64,000 nt of DNA. It comes from Lumnitzera littorea (Eukaryota > Streptophyta > Magnoliopsida > Myrtales > Combretaceae). Of the stretch, positions 25,568 to 37,559 are shown one piece after another (within the stretch, counting starts at the first letter, position 1; the number at the start of each line of letters is the position of its first letter). The notes below the pieces were generated by a model. The model saw only the letters and a program-made list of their open reading frames with translations. It was not told the origin of the DNA and did not search any database. The stretch is taken from contig JAMXBB010000009.1 in the NCBI GenBank assembly GCA_024138015.1, positions 39,058,344 through 39,122,343 on the forward strand. Direction: 5' to 3'. A program made the position numbers and the translations under genes.

Positions 25568-28500
25568 TTACAACCATGTTTTATAGACTAAAATGTACAG
25601 TCTCTTCACCACCTGACCTATGGCAAAGTACCCGAGGAACAGCACGACCAAAAACCCAAAGTATGACATTGGCAGGGTGATGAATCCCATAACTTGACCT
25701 ATTATAGTGAATGGAATTGCAATTCCAATTGCTGAAATCACAACAGTGGACAAAATAACCGGCCATGATGCAACCTCTTGGATAAAGGGAATTTTTTCTG
25801 TACGGATCAGATGAATGATTAACGTCTGCATAAGAAGCCCTTCTATAAACCAGCCAGAGCGAAAGAGCGTATCTTGAGCTACATCATATGCCTTGTAATA
25901 GAACCATAAGAACAATAGGGCTGCAACGTCACACAGAGTGCACACAGGCCCATTCCATATTATGAACATTGGTAAACCTCTTTTGTTCCATCTTTGAGGT
26001 GTTTTTATATAATCTTCTTCCATCTTGTCCCATGGGATTGCAATCTGGCCAATGCTATACAAGAAGTTCTGTGTAAGGAGCTGTTTTGGTGTCAATGGCT
26101 CAAAGCTTAGGAACAATGTTGCAATCAGGAGCGAGAGAATGCTACCAACGTTGGCTATAACAGACATTTTAATATACTTCATCGTGTTCCCAAAAGTCAT
26201 CCGACCACGCACAACCCCAGCAACTAGGACATTAAGATCTTTCTCGAGCAATATAATGTCAGAAAAATCTTTAGCCACTGATGCGCCTGAATCTACTGAA
26301 ATGCCTACATTGGCAGCATCCAGAGCTAGTGAGTCGTTAATTCCATCTCCTAGAAAACCAACAACGTGATTACCTGCTGTCTGCAACGACTGTACCACAC
26401 GGAGCTTTTGAGTTGGTGTAAGCCGTGCAAGCACTGTTGCTCGCTGGACAGTTTCATGAAAGGCATCTTGATCAAGCACCTCTAGATCAGGTCCAGTGAT
26501 GACATGGGTAGTTCGAATGCCAACTTCTTTGCAAACTTTCACTGCCAGGGAGAGTGAATCTCCTGTTAATACTTTTGCTTTGACTCCTTTTTCAGCCAAC
26601 CGCCATAGTGCTTGCTTTGCTGAATCCTTTGGTGGATCATAGAATGTTATAAGGCCAAGAAAAACCATGTCTGACTCCACAGATTCATCATTATCCTTGA
26701 TTTGATCCATTTTTTTCTGCAATAAGATATATCATATGTTATTCAGCCCAACTTTAACTGACTTGTGAATCTTCAGAGCAGAGAAGCACATGCACAAGGT
26801 TGAAACAGACAAGCAAATTAAGAGGATAAAACATGTTTGTTCATTCCAAATGCCATAAAAGTGAAACATTATAATGTAGTCCTCACAATGAAAACTTTGT
26901 AGAAGTAGAAATGTCTAGAAGCATTCCAAATTCTTCTATACTGAAAAAGACATAGAAGTCAATAAGGAAATGGACATTTCCTATTAAAACATTAGCCGGC
27001 TTTAGATAAGTTCTTATTAAAGATTCATTTGATGCTCCAACAGTCAGCAAAGTTTAAGAATATTTTATCTGAACATTTCAAGATCAGAACTCCAAGGACT
27101 TATAGAGAGAAAAAAGAAGAGTCAATTTGTTGCATATTTGACCAGTTGTTGTCTTTACATAAATAATTCAGCAATACCATAATTAACAAAAGAAACCTAA
27201 TGCATCACCAAACTGAACACCTTCTAGATCTCCATGGTCAAGAAAATGAGCAAAGATGAGTATTCAATTATCACATTATCAGAAGCAGTAATCTTACTGG
27301 ACATGTTTAGTCATTGGCAGTCTCGCTTACTTGTTCACAATAGAATTCAGTCATCAAGCTCTTTTCCCTGACGTATACATTGATGATAGTGCTACTTTTA
27401 CTACGAGAGAGGAATCATTTACAATTCAGTCATCAAGCTCTTTTTCCTGATGTGTACATTGATGATAACACTACATTTACTACGAGAGAGGAATCATTTA
27501 CTCCTTTGAAGTTTCCCATTTGGCAATGTCAAGTAAACAAGAATTTTTAAACAGCATAATATTGCTAGATTTTGTCTAAGGAGAACTGTTATTCATATCA
27601 GGATGGCAGGTCTTTGTAGGGTCATATTTTCTCATTTTCCCTCAGCATGTTAAAAGAAGTGCTCGATCCTTCATTGATGTGTACTGGTCAATCATAGAGA
27701 TGGAAATAACTGTTAAGAAATGCAGACAATGTGAGATAGGAGCTAATTTTAAGTGAGTCAGGAAAAAACCATCTGATAGTCATTTTATCAGCCATTGAGA
27801 CCAATGGGTGCATTCAAGATTATCACTTTATCTGCTATTGGAATGCAGCAATCTATCTTTTCTGATATCACGCTAAATGTCTAGATCAAAACACAGAACA
27901 TACTGATGCTTAAATTTTCTTTGAAACAAATGATAACAATGATCTGATTTTTGCTAGTATCTTTAACCTATCTTGGCAACCAATTGAACCGCTCAATATG
28001 TCATCCTTTCACAGTCTAAGCATTGTTCAGATATGAGGTGATACACACAAAACCTATGAGTAACTAACTAGCTTCTCCTAAGAAATACTGTAAAAGGGAG
28101 GGTTAAAAAAAAGACTAACTGGCAAAATTTTCTGATCTCATATGATTACCTTCATGCAATTTATTCTTCAATAACTTTCAAAGCAATGTGAATCATTCCT
28201 TTAGAACAATGCAAAGCAAAGGCAAGCGCTCAATGTTCATAACACTGAGCAGAAATGTGAATCATTCCCCAATGAGGAAAATAAATATCATACATGGAAA
28301 CAACACACCTTAGAACAGAGAAAGACATACCGTCAGTCTCTTCGTTGCAACTCCTATGATCCTCAGTCCTTCATCACTTATTTCTTCCCCTAGATTTAAG
28401 ATCCTGAGATATTCTTCAGCAGTCATAGCTGTTATTGCCCCATTGTCAACATGTTCGATGAAAGAGCAGATTTTCATGATTTCCTCAAGAGCTCCTTTTG

Positions 28501-31500
28501 TTACCACATATCTTTCAGTCGATTTGCTTTTCTTATTTACAGCAGTATATTCCGTTTCTACAATAACCGATACTCGTCTTCGTATGAAGTCAAAGGGAAT
28601 CTCATCTAACTTTGTCCACTTGGACGGATGGAATCTGTAACCATTTGTGTAGACATATGCCAGTATCGCATCATCAAGGGGATACTTCTGATCAGTTTTA
28701 AAGTAAGAGTTCAGGAAAGCAAACTGCAGGACTTTCACCCTCTGTATACCCCAACTGTCAAGATGGTTAATCATGATGGCCCGATTCATGGTAAGGGTTC
28801 CAGTTTTGTCTATGCATAAGATATCCCTGACAGGAAGCAAAAGACAAGCTATGATTAGAAAATATAGCATAGACCAGATTCCTACTTTACAAAATAATAT
28901 ATGCAAAAGGGATTTGAATAAAGAATCTGGTGCTTGGGCGATAGAACTTTCAAAGTAAAGAAGTCTAAAGGACAAGATTATTTACTTCCAGAAGATGGAA
29001 ATCATCACACCTGAAAGTCTTAACACCAAACCTTTTCTGATAGAAGGGGTACTTATGATAGCTTGGGAGTGTTTGAATGTGCTTCAATTTCTTAGTATAT
29101 TGTTTTGAGGTCGTATGCCCTAATCCTTTTCTCGGTATATTGTTTTGAGGCCATGCATTTCACTAACATGCAGCTGTTTAATTTTTATGTAGGAGCCCCA
29201 AAGGCATTTACCAACTTCAAGTTTTGTCACAAGTTATCCATAGCCATGATTGTCAAAATTAGACCTATTAAAATCTGCTGATAAAAAATGGCCAGAACTT
29301 ACATCGATCCCATATCTCGTATTGCGGTCAGACTTTTGACAACACATCTGTCCTTAGCCATTGCAAGTGCACCTTTAGCCAGACTCGTGTGAACTATTAA
29401 GGGAAGCATTTGAGGCGTGAGTGCACATGCAACTGAAATACCAAAAAGAAAGCTCTCGCTAAGATTATGAGATGACAGGTACTCTGTTATAATAATAATT
29501 GTGACTATTAATAGCATGACTCCAATAAGAACATATGATATCCTTCGGACACCCTTCTCAAAGTCATCTGGTGGTTTTCGCTTTCCAATATTTGAAAACA
29601 TGGTACTCATATAAGTTCGAGAGCCTGTTGAGACAACTAGACCAGTACCGCTTCCAGAAACCACAATCGTTCCCTGTTTTAGCAGACAAAAAAATAATTA
29701 GTCAGAACTCAGAATTATAATGTCTTTAAGCAATACGTATATTTGAGCAGTTGATAGCAAGCCAAAAAGAGTCCATAAGAATACAAAAAGTATTTTGAAC
29801 AACTTTGCTTGGGATAAAAGAGTTGATAAGTGATTGAGCATCATGTTTTCAAATTATGGAACTGAATATGTATCAATAGACAATGGCATCATTGCTGCTA
29901 TCTGCTGAAGAAACAAAAGGAAGGAGAATGAAAGTAAGGAGCAGTAGAATATACCATAAAGCAGATATTTTTCAAATCAATCAAGGGAGTGCTCTGACTT
30001 TCCTTGATATCAGCTGTTTTCTCTGTTGTTCCAGACTCCCCTGTCAATGAGGATTGACTGGCAAATGGCAGGATGCAGTCCACAAATAAGTAAGCTAAAG
30101 TTACATAATGATGTGGCAAAACATAAGACTTCAAATGAAGCACATCCTCAGAAACTCTATGACTTTACCTTACAACAAGGTTTTTAGAGGATAGCAGTCT
30201 GACATCACCTGGAAAAAGGTCACCTGGTTCAAAAATCACAATATCTCCAGGGACAACATCCTTTTGATCTACTTGAACCACTAACTCTGTCTGGACTACT
30301 CTACCAGCACATCTCTGAACTTTTATTGGACATCTTACAAATTCAGAGAGCTTCATGGCAGCTTTTGAACTGCTATATTCCTGATAGAAATTTCTTCACA
30401 TCAAGCTTTAGGAAGGAAACAGGTTTGAAATAAGATTGATGGAAAATACCTGATAAAAACGGAGTGACACACTGATAAAAACCAAAGCAAGCATTATACA
30501 TCCATTAGGATTGTCACTGGCAATGTATGAGAGCACTGACAAAACAATCAGAATGATGTTGAAAGGATGAAAGAAAGCATTCCACAGAAGATGCCACCAA
30601 CTTGGAAATGTATATTCAGGTGGAGCATTTGGGCCATTTTCTTTTAGTCTCCTTTCAGCTTCAGCAAAGCTCAAGCCTGGATGATAATAATCAAAAAGGT
30701 AAGTGACAATCTTGTCAACTGAATAACATGGAAAGTAGGAAAGATGGCTGAGGAAATAGATTTTTAATCAACTATCCACTTATAAGAAATTCTGCCCATT
30801 AGTGGCAGAGCATTTCTTACTTTTGGTAATGTAGAATTTTTCTTTTGGGTAACTTAGTAGCTGAGGATTTCAATGAATGAGTTTTGGCTTTGATGCTGTA
30901 ACTTTTATTTTTATGTACCCATCCGAATGTATTAACTTCTTAGTAATGAACTTTTCAAGTGGTCCATCCGATCTCTATTGATGCTCCATGCTAGTGACAA
31001 GATATTGCAGATACTGTAAATGCTTAAATAGCTTAGAATTGACATAACATTTACCTCTACTCAAATGGTTGTCCCTTACTTAAGAATATAGCTTTCTTCT
31101 TTATATTGTGTAACATGATTTAACTGGATTTAAGGGTTTGGTTATGCAGGGCATAAAACTGCCAAAATTTGGACATCTACTGTGAATGGAAAAGGGGATA
31201 GAATGATCCTCGAGAACCACTTATGTACTAGATATATTTGTGGAAGCAAGAGCAACTGACTAAGCAAAGGTCAATCCCATGGACCATCATGCTCCAACAT
31301 TAGGGAAATCAGACCATTGTTCTACGTTGGTGAAACTAACTAGGAGGTCCTGTGTTTGCAGAGTTTCTGACTGGTTCATTGATATCCAGAGAGAGTAAGC
31401 TGCACTGAAGACTAGTCTAGTCGGTAAGAATATACTATATTGTCACAAGCACTGCTGGAGTGATATAACTAAAATACATGAGAAGAAAGCCAATCTCTGT

Positions 31501-33711
31501 GTCTTGCATTCATTTACCAAAAGTGTATAATTTGCTGCACTTAATTGATGCTATTACATGTCAGTGAATGCCCATAATATTGAAAAATTCAGTTGAGAAG
31601 TGCATGTGTTCCAAGAAATAAAAAATTGAGTTCAATAAAGCTGGAATTAGTGGGAATATATCCAAAGAACAAACCATTTGGACAATTTTGAAATTCATGG
31701 AGCCACTGGACTCTTAAAAATCATGTTTCATACTGATCTTATGCAAGCCACGGGCTATTTGAGTCATTTTGTTTAACTGAATAACATATATTGAGCAAGA
31801 AGATCACCATCCATGCATATCATCGTGGTTCCAAAAGGGACATATAAAGGTCTTCTCATATATAAGGAAGATGATAAATGAAGAGGTGTTTATGAAGTCA
31901 GAAGCTTGACTTCTTTAGCTCATCTATCCCCTTTCCTTTTGGCCAATTCTACACTTTACAGGAAAAGAGGAGGGGGGGAATCAATCATGTTTCGCGCTGT
32001 GGGAGAACAGTCATTAGACACATGGGAAAACAGGCACAAGTAACGAAATGAAAAATTATAAATGGTCAAAAGGTATTAATAATAAAAATTTAGACATAAC
32101 ATATATATATGTTATAAAAATCCTACATTAAAGAGTGAAATCTTAAATCTGATGTAGCATCTTCAGAATAATTTTTCATATACCCAACCAGATTATGTTC
32201 TTCTATCGATCTTTTTCAGTAGACTGAAGTTGGACAACCTTGTTATACCCATAATTGTTTTTCACTTTGACAAATAGAATCAGCCGTATGTTGATGATCC
32301 AAAACAAAGAAGACCAAAAGTCAACTTTTCAAATCTAAATGCACTGTGAATTTCAGAAGTTGCCCAATGAATGTATGTCATCCAATTGAAGTCACCTCTT
32401 TCAGTGGAGCGGACATATTCGAACACCATGTCTTTATCAGTTTGTGCAATGGCGTATAACCAGGAGTAGACCTTCTCCTCTGCCTCCGTCCTTGATCCAC
32501 CATCAATTTTATCTACAGAACCCAAAGTTGGATTACAATTTGCTACTGAAAGTTACAGTTTGTTTCCCTCTATTCTCACCTAAAAAGTTTAATTCACATC
32601 AATTCATCCCAGCTTATTTTTATCTCAATAAACTCATTATCCAGATCAGTTCATCATTTGATCGTAGCTGAGAAAATGGCAACCATATTTCATAAGCATC
32701 ACACGTGCCATTTTGTTGCACTAATCGTACACACAACAGGAAGGTAATCCTTTCTCAAAAAGATATACATTATATTTCACTATTTTCATATTCTATATTA
32801 ACCTCTTTTCATACTCTAGATTAATCTAATCTTGCCCATGGTGTATCATCAATCACGTACAATGATTAATTCACATAAAAATCCTAGTCCAATATTGTTA
32901 ACATTTAGAGGCAGAACCTTGTTATGCTCTGGTTCTTATACAATTCATCTTTTATAAATTTTCTTGATCATATGAAAGAAAAAAATAAAAAAAAAATTCA
33001 AATTTTCCTAGAGCGTCATTTGTACTCAGCTATCAAAGTTCTAAAGAGTCGCCCAAAATCTAAAATTTACGATTGCTAACGTTAAATGAATTCATGAGAA
33101 CAGATCAATGCAAAACTGCAAGTTGACCATTTTCAACTATCAAAATGCTCAACCATTGACCATTACAAGGAAATCTTTGCGTCATATTTTAGCCAAGAAG
33201 AAAAAAAAAATTAAACATAAATAGGGTGACGATTCCTAAAACAACAAATTTGAAGCATGATCGCAGAACCAAAATACATCGACTATGACAGAAGTAAGTT
33301 AAATTTTTCTGTGATGTTTAATAAATCTTGTATAACTTAAATTGGCAGAAAAATTAACACACAATGAAACACGATTTAAGCAGATAGCACGAATTGCAAC
33401 ATCTATTTGAACAAGTACCAGCCAGGCATTATCCAAACAAGAGTAGTGCATATTCAATCACTACGAAAGTCAGTAAATATTTAAACTTCACATCCCAATA
33501 GATCCAAATTGACAAACAACCTCACAAAATGTCACTTACGTCCAGACAGGAACCTCTGAAGAAACCGAAGAGCAGACTGAGGAAATCCGTCTTCTGGTTC
33601 ATCATTGGGTTTCTTAAGGAGACTTTCTTCATGGGAATTATTAGAAGAGCTAGTAAGGACTTTCCCACCATTGGAGTTGAAAATGGGGAGAGTAGAGTTT
33701 GGTCTGCCCAT
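25568..33711 (-). CDS. PH1: P3B-type P-ATPase, MgtA family, plant PH1 ortholog (948 aa, 8 exons)
   Basis: Exons on the minus strand are 33711-33540, 32512-32396, 30676-30450, 30380-30169, 30057-29955, 29673-29303, 28826-28331 and 26716-25568. All seven introns are GT-AG, the phases agree, and the joined frame has 949 codons including the stop. Visible motifs: actuator TGES at 248-251, phosphorylation site DKTGT with Asp407, KGALE at 511-515, TGD at 617-619, and hinge GDGIND at 689-694. Ten membrane segments fit: M1 127-148, M2 156-170, M3 322-342, M4 352-371, M5 747-770, M6 778-795, then four to the C-terminus. The C-terminal half follows the MgtA pattern closely (LLTQN.LY...Q.AIP.D, PQRWN, LF.SGWF..GL..QTLI.H.IRT). 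In petunia and Citrus, PH1 is a tonoplast partner of the P3A pump PH5 and raises vacuolar acidity; a proton-pump booster role is inferred here. The M4 motif is PQMLP (Gln365), where bacterial MgtA has an acidic residue. The start ATG is inferred: it is the first in-frame one, and the N-terminus is poorly conserved. No truncation or frameshift is seen. Confidence 0.95.
26717..28330 (-). other. Intron 7 of the PH1-like gene (1614 bp)
   Basis: GTATGT donor and TTGCAG acceptor, phase 0, separating the P/N-domain exon from the large last exon. It holds a 79-bp tandem duplication (annotated separately) and no other recognised element. Confidence 0.85.
27344..27501. repeat. 79-bp tandem duplication in intron 7
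   Basis: Copy 1 is 27344-27422 and copy 2 is 27423-27501. Both begin AATTCAGTCATCAAGCTC and end ACGAGAGAGGAATCATTTAC, with about ten mismatches between them, mostly in the middle. Confidence 0.9.
28827..29302 (-). other. Intron 6 of the PH1-like gene (476 bp)
   Basis: GTAAGT donor and TGTCAG acceptor, phase 2, interrupting the Met401 codon just before the DKTGT phosphorylation motif. It contains a short duplicated word (CGGTATATTGTTTTGAGG and AGTATATTGTTTTGAGG, about 29093-29150). Nothing else is recognised. Confidence 0.85.
30677..32395 (-). other. Intron 2 of the PH1-like gene (1719 bp)
   Basis: GTGACT donor and ATCCAG acceptor, phase 1, splitting the Gly97 codon. The VRSTERG end of exon 2 joins directly to LSFAEAERRL in exon 3. 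No transposon or gene was recognised inside. Confidence 0.85.
32513..33539 (-). other. Intron 1 of the PH1-like gene (1027 bp)
   Basis: GTAAGT donor and CTGTAG acceptor, phase 1. It separates a short, Ser/Asn-rich N-terminal exon (57 codons plus one base) from the exon encoding EEKVYSWLYAIAQTDKD. The assignment of exon 1 rests on the good donor, matching phase and position, since the N-terminus is poorly conserved in the family. Confidence 0.75.
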
Positions 33712-34250
33712 AAGAACAGGAACCAAACAGAGGATGTTGCTGTGGTTGCTGTTTTTGTGTTATAGATAAAGACATATATGAAATTCGAAAGAGGAAATAA
33801 AAACCTAGGAAACGCAAGATGAAGCCAGCAACAATACCAAGTATTCATGTCTGGAAGGATGTTGGGAAATTTGACAAGAAGGTGTAGAGAGAGAAAGTGA
33901 AGCGAAGTGAGAGGGAGGGATGGACAATGATTTTCTCTCTCTAGAATCTAACTACCAGACTTCAAGTGACGGTTAGGTAAATAGGAGGTTGGCATGAGGA
34001 GACATGGGGTCGAGACAGTTAAAGCAGTACTAGGAGAGGGAATGGGTTTGACTTGCAAAAACGTCTCATCGTATTTTGCTTTGGGTCTATGCGGGAACTG
34101 AGGTTCGATAGAAAATGAAAATTCTGGTCGACCGTAGCATTAGCAATCATACGTACGATCGGATTTTCGTCGTGCCGAAATAGGTAATGGTGTACGGGTC
34201 CGCACTGGCCCATGAGCTCGTAATCTTAGTAAATTTAGTATAGGAAGTAC
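33712..34250 (-). promoter_or_regulatory. Upstream region of the PH1-like gene with MYB-, bHLH- and WRKY-type motifs
   Basis: Read on the minus strand towards the start codon there is a W-box (TTGACT on the plus strand at 34048-34053), then at about 33992-33963 CCAACCTCC, ACCTAACCGTC and CACTTG in a 30-base cluster. ACCTAAC is a typical R2R3-MYB AC-type core and CACTTG is an E-box. A CT-rich tract (about 33940-33880), common in plant leaders, follows. No convincing TATA box was found. In petunia, PH1 is controlled by the MYB PH4, the bHLH AN1 and the WRKY PH3, so this cluster is in keeping with conserved control. Single short motifs occur by chance, so this is only suggestive. Confidence 0.4.
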
Positions 34251-35696
34251 TTTTTTTTTAAGATACTGAATATAATAAGTTTATTTTTAGCATACTTAAA
34301 AAAAGTGAGACAAGCTAAGATCTTACAGTTTAGTCGTATTAATACTAATTTTTTAACAAGATGAGTCAAATTTGATATTTTAATATATATTATAGTTAAA
34401 AACTAATAATACTAGGTCTAATACATGTTTACCATTCTTTACAAAAATGTTACATAAGTATAATTAATATAAAATTAATTACCTAATTACCAATGTTACA
34501 TCATATTTTGAAAATACAAAATCATAATTTATAAATATCTCACATTTATAGGTTGCAATATAATGAATTAGATATCATTATTAAATCGTACTTAATATCT
34601 GTGATTTTATTATCCTTATTTATTATTTATGTTAAACATATTATAGAGATAAAGTAATGGTCCAACAGTTATGACTTATACAACATACATTGATTTGCAT
34701 TAATACAAAATTCAAATTTGTATTTTTCTATTGTATTTATATAATTAATTTAATGTAATTAGTATTTATGTAATATTTATTAATTTTCATGATACATACA
34801 TAAATTTCTCTAATAATGCCGCAATAAAAGAGAAAAAAAAAAAAGAGGGAGAAAAAGGAGATTGATTATAAATAGAGAATTGGAGAAATAGGTAAGGGAT
34901 AAAGAAATAGAAGGAGAGGGGAATGTAAGGAAAATAAGGGTAAAGGATAGTGAGAGAGAGAGGGAAAAAATTTTTGATTAATTTTATACACCACAACAAC
35001 AATAACAAAAAAGTAATAATATTTATAATAATAATATATGCTTTAGTGGTAAGGCATTGGCCTAAGATATTAAAGCGTTTAAGTTCAAGCATTACGTAAA
35101 GTGAAATGACAACAAATTATTACCTCAGAATTTTCTAGATAAGCATAAATTCCCTTTATTTTTAATTTTTTTTTTTTTTTAGAAATATATATAATTACTT
35201 TAGAAACAATAAAGAAAGAGAGAGCAATTAACCCCCTCTACTTTAAGTTGCACAACCAAACTGTGATTTCATAGGCTTTCAAGCCTTTCTTTTTCTTTTT
35301 CTTTTTTTCTTTTCTTAAATGATTGGTCGTCCTCCACTACCATAGTGGATGGATCACATGACCCCATTAATAATAGTTAGTAGTGATACACCACAAAATT
35401 ATGGTCCTTACCCTAGGTGGTAATGACTATACAGCTTTTCTTTTCTTTTCTCACTCAATTGTTTACCGATTTTCTATTTTCTTTTGGTTTCTTGCAATTT
35501 TCTTCTTCTTCTTCTTCTTTTGAGTTTTCTTCCTTTTTTTAGTATTTTTCATACTAGAATTAGGCAAATTTTATAAATTGCACTTGAAAATTTTGAAAAA
35601 CTATTGCATTAGCTTTCTAAGTGTATAAATGTTGTCTTTTGAAAAGGTAGAGGCTTGCATAATTTCAAAATTCTTAGAGATGGTTTATGCAATTTA

Positions 35697-35728
<32 letters not shown>

Positions 35729-36074
35729 GTATTCGTATGTAATATCTAACGTTTAATTTAATCATAATAATATGCCACTATATGTATCTTGCCATATTTA
35801 TAAGTGTGACAATTGCTATAATAGAAGGAAAAAAAATAGGAAAAGAAATGATACAAACTAATTCCAGATGATGATGGGATGATAAGGCATGCAAATAGGG
35901 GGGAAAAAAGGAAAAAGAAAGAAATGTAAGGTAAAAAACACGATGAAACAAAGAAGTAAAAAAAAAAAAAGCCAAAATAAACGAAAATTAGGGTTACGTG
36001 AACAATATTGATTTTCCTTTTTTTTTTATCAATGAATAATATCGATTTTAATGGTTATTATTGACTACAAACTA
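34251..36074. other. AT-rich spacer, no gene
   Basis: No coding region is supported. At about 35040-35098 the sequence TTAGTGGTAAGGCATTGG...AAGTTCAAGC resembles the A and B boxes of a tRNA-derived SINE. At about 35320-35435 lies a relative of the 171-bp repeat of 16467-16808. There are TA repeats (about 35697-35721) and purine- or pyrimidine-rich runs near 34830-34970, 35280-35320 and 35820-35970. Confidence 0.4.
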
Positions 36075-36687
36075 TGCTGGAGATGGAAAGTGAAGTGTTC
36101 GGGCTAAATCCTTAAACATCTGAGCCTAGTTCATGAATCCTTGATTAGTAGAACATGTGAAAACACACCTGAGATAGCTTTAACGGGTACTCCGATGCTT
36201 AAGTTAGAATTATAGGAAAAAATTGGTAAAGTAATGTTAATAACAGTCTAAATGATCATACTTAGAAACCTTATTCCCTATCTACAAAGGATAAGACCAA
36301 GACATTTTAGGCAAATGTATCATTGAATGTATCTTCTTGAATTTGCACTTTCCAGGTTTAGAGTCTTCCCAAATATAAAAGTATATTTATTCGAATAAAT
36401 ACATCTTCTAGGAAGTTTGGACATCAACTTGGCTAGAGAGTCGAAGTCACATGAGCTTGGAAGAGCCTTCATTCGTAGTGCTGTAAGTCCAAGCCAAGGG
36501 CTATGAAAGGCATGAAGTCTTCTAAAGATCAAGGTGTCTCATATCTCATGACAACTTGGGAGCAAGTTGGTTGGGTCGTGTAGGTTGGCCTTTTCCAGTG
36601 AAGTAGGATCTTAAAGGATAGATGAGCTATAAGAGCCTAACTAAAGGCAGGCTGTATGGGCCTAAAACTGAACTGGCTGGGTCATCG

Positions 36688-37191
36688 TATTAGGCCTAAT
36701 ACTTATTACAGCCTAAGCCTATGAATCATTTTAGAAAAAACGCTATATAGTCCTCTTTTCACTCTTCCTTTCAAGCCGTACAAATCAAAACTCTCTCTTT
36801 CTTTCTCTCTTATTGTTTGAGTTTATATGGATAATCAATTAGGATTTCTTACTCAAATGTATAACAAGGTTCTTTATGTATTTCTTTGCAAGGTAAAGAA
36901 GAAGATAGAGCAAGAAATGAAGATTTGGCTTATTTAAGTTAGCTCCTAACTCTTTATGTTGGGAAGTAACTGATAATTCTGTCTGTTTTTTTTTTTTTTT
37001 TTTATAGTTTGTCAACCTTATTATTTTTCTCGTGTATTGTTGTAGTACAAATGCTATTCTAATTTGTATATATTTCTTCTATAATCTATTTTATAAGTCA
37101 ATATTGTAAATCTATGTATTTTCATAAATGTATAATATAGTCCTTGAACCAATTAGGCCTCCCTGTATGTCTTTTAACTTTATCCATATCA
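36688..37191 (-). repeat. 3' LTR of the 36.7-40.8 kb gypsy element (504 bp)
   Basis: It aligns end to end with 40284-40757. Its ends are TA...CA on the plus strand, where TG...CA would be expected, so one terminal base has mutated. A polypurine tract flanks its inner end. Confidence 0.75.
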
Positions 37192-37559
37192 ATTTTCTCT
37201 TCATTCGAAAATACAACCTTATCCTCAAGGTTGTAGTTTGGGTGTAGTTGAACAAACTGGTCATAATCTTCCCATGATGTGCTTTTAGTTGATAATCCCT
37301 TCTGCTATACCAACTAATGCAATTGTAAGAGTAGAAATAGTATGAATGGAAGCATCTTCATGCTATTTAGACAATGCATTAGCTACTATATTCTCAAACC
37401 CTGTTTTGTAAATAATTATGTAATTAAAACCTAACAACTTAGTCAAAAAAATTTATTGTTTAGGTATTTGAATAACTTAGGTGAAAATCTCCTTAATACT
37501 ATAATGATTAATCTTGATAATAAAATGAGCACTTAAAAGATATTACCTCAATTTACAAA

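Noticed and set aside
26025..26369. Plus-strand open frame of 114 codons
   Set aside because: Antisense shadow of the last PH1 exon, with no domain of its own. Those at 28356-28958 and 29535-29720 are similar shadows.
25568..33711. Bacterial contamination as the source of the MgtA-like gene
   Set aside because: Seven GT-AG introns with consistent phase and plant repeats on both sides show it is a native plant gene.
35040..35098. tRNA gene
   Set aside because: A- and B-box-like words are present but no acceptor stem or full cloverleaf can be formed. At best a SINE fragment.
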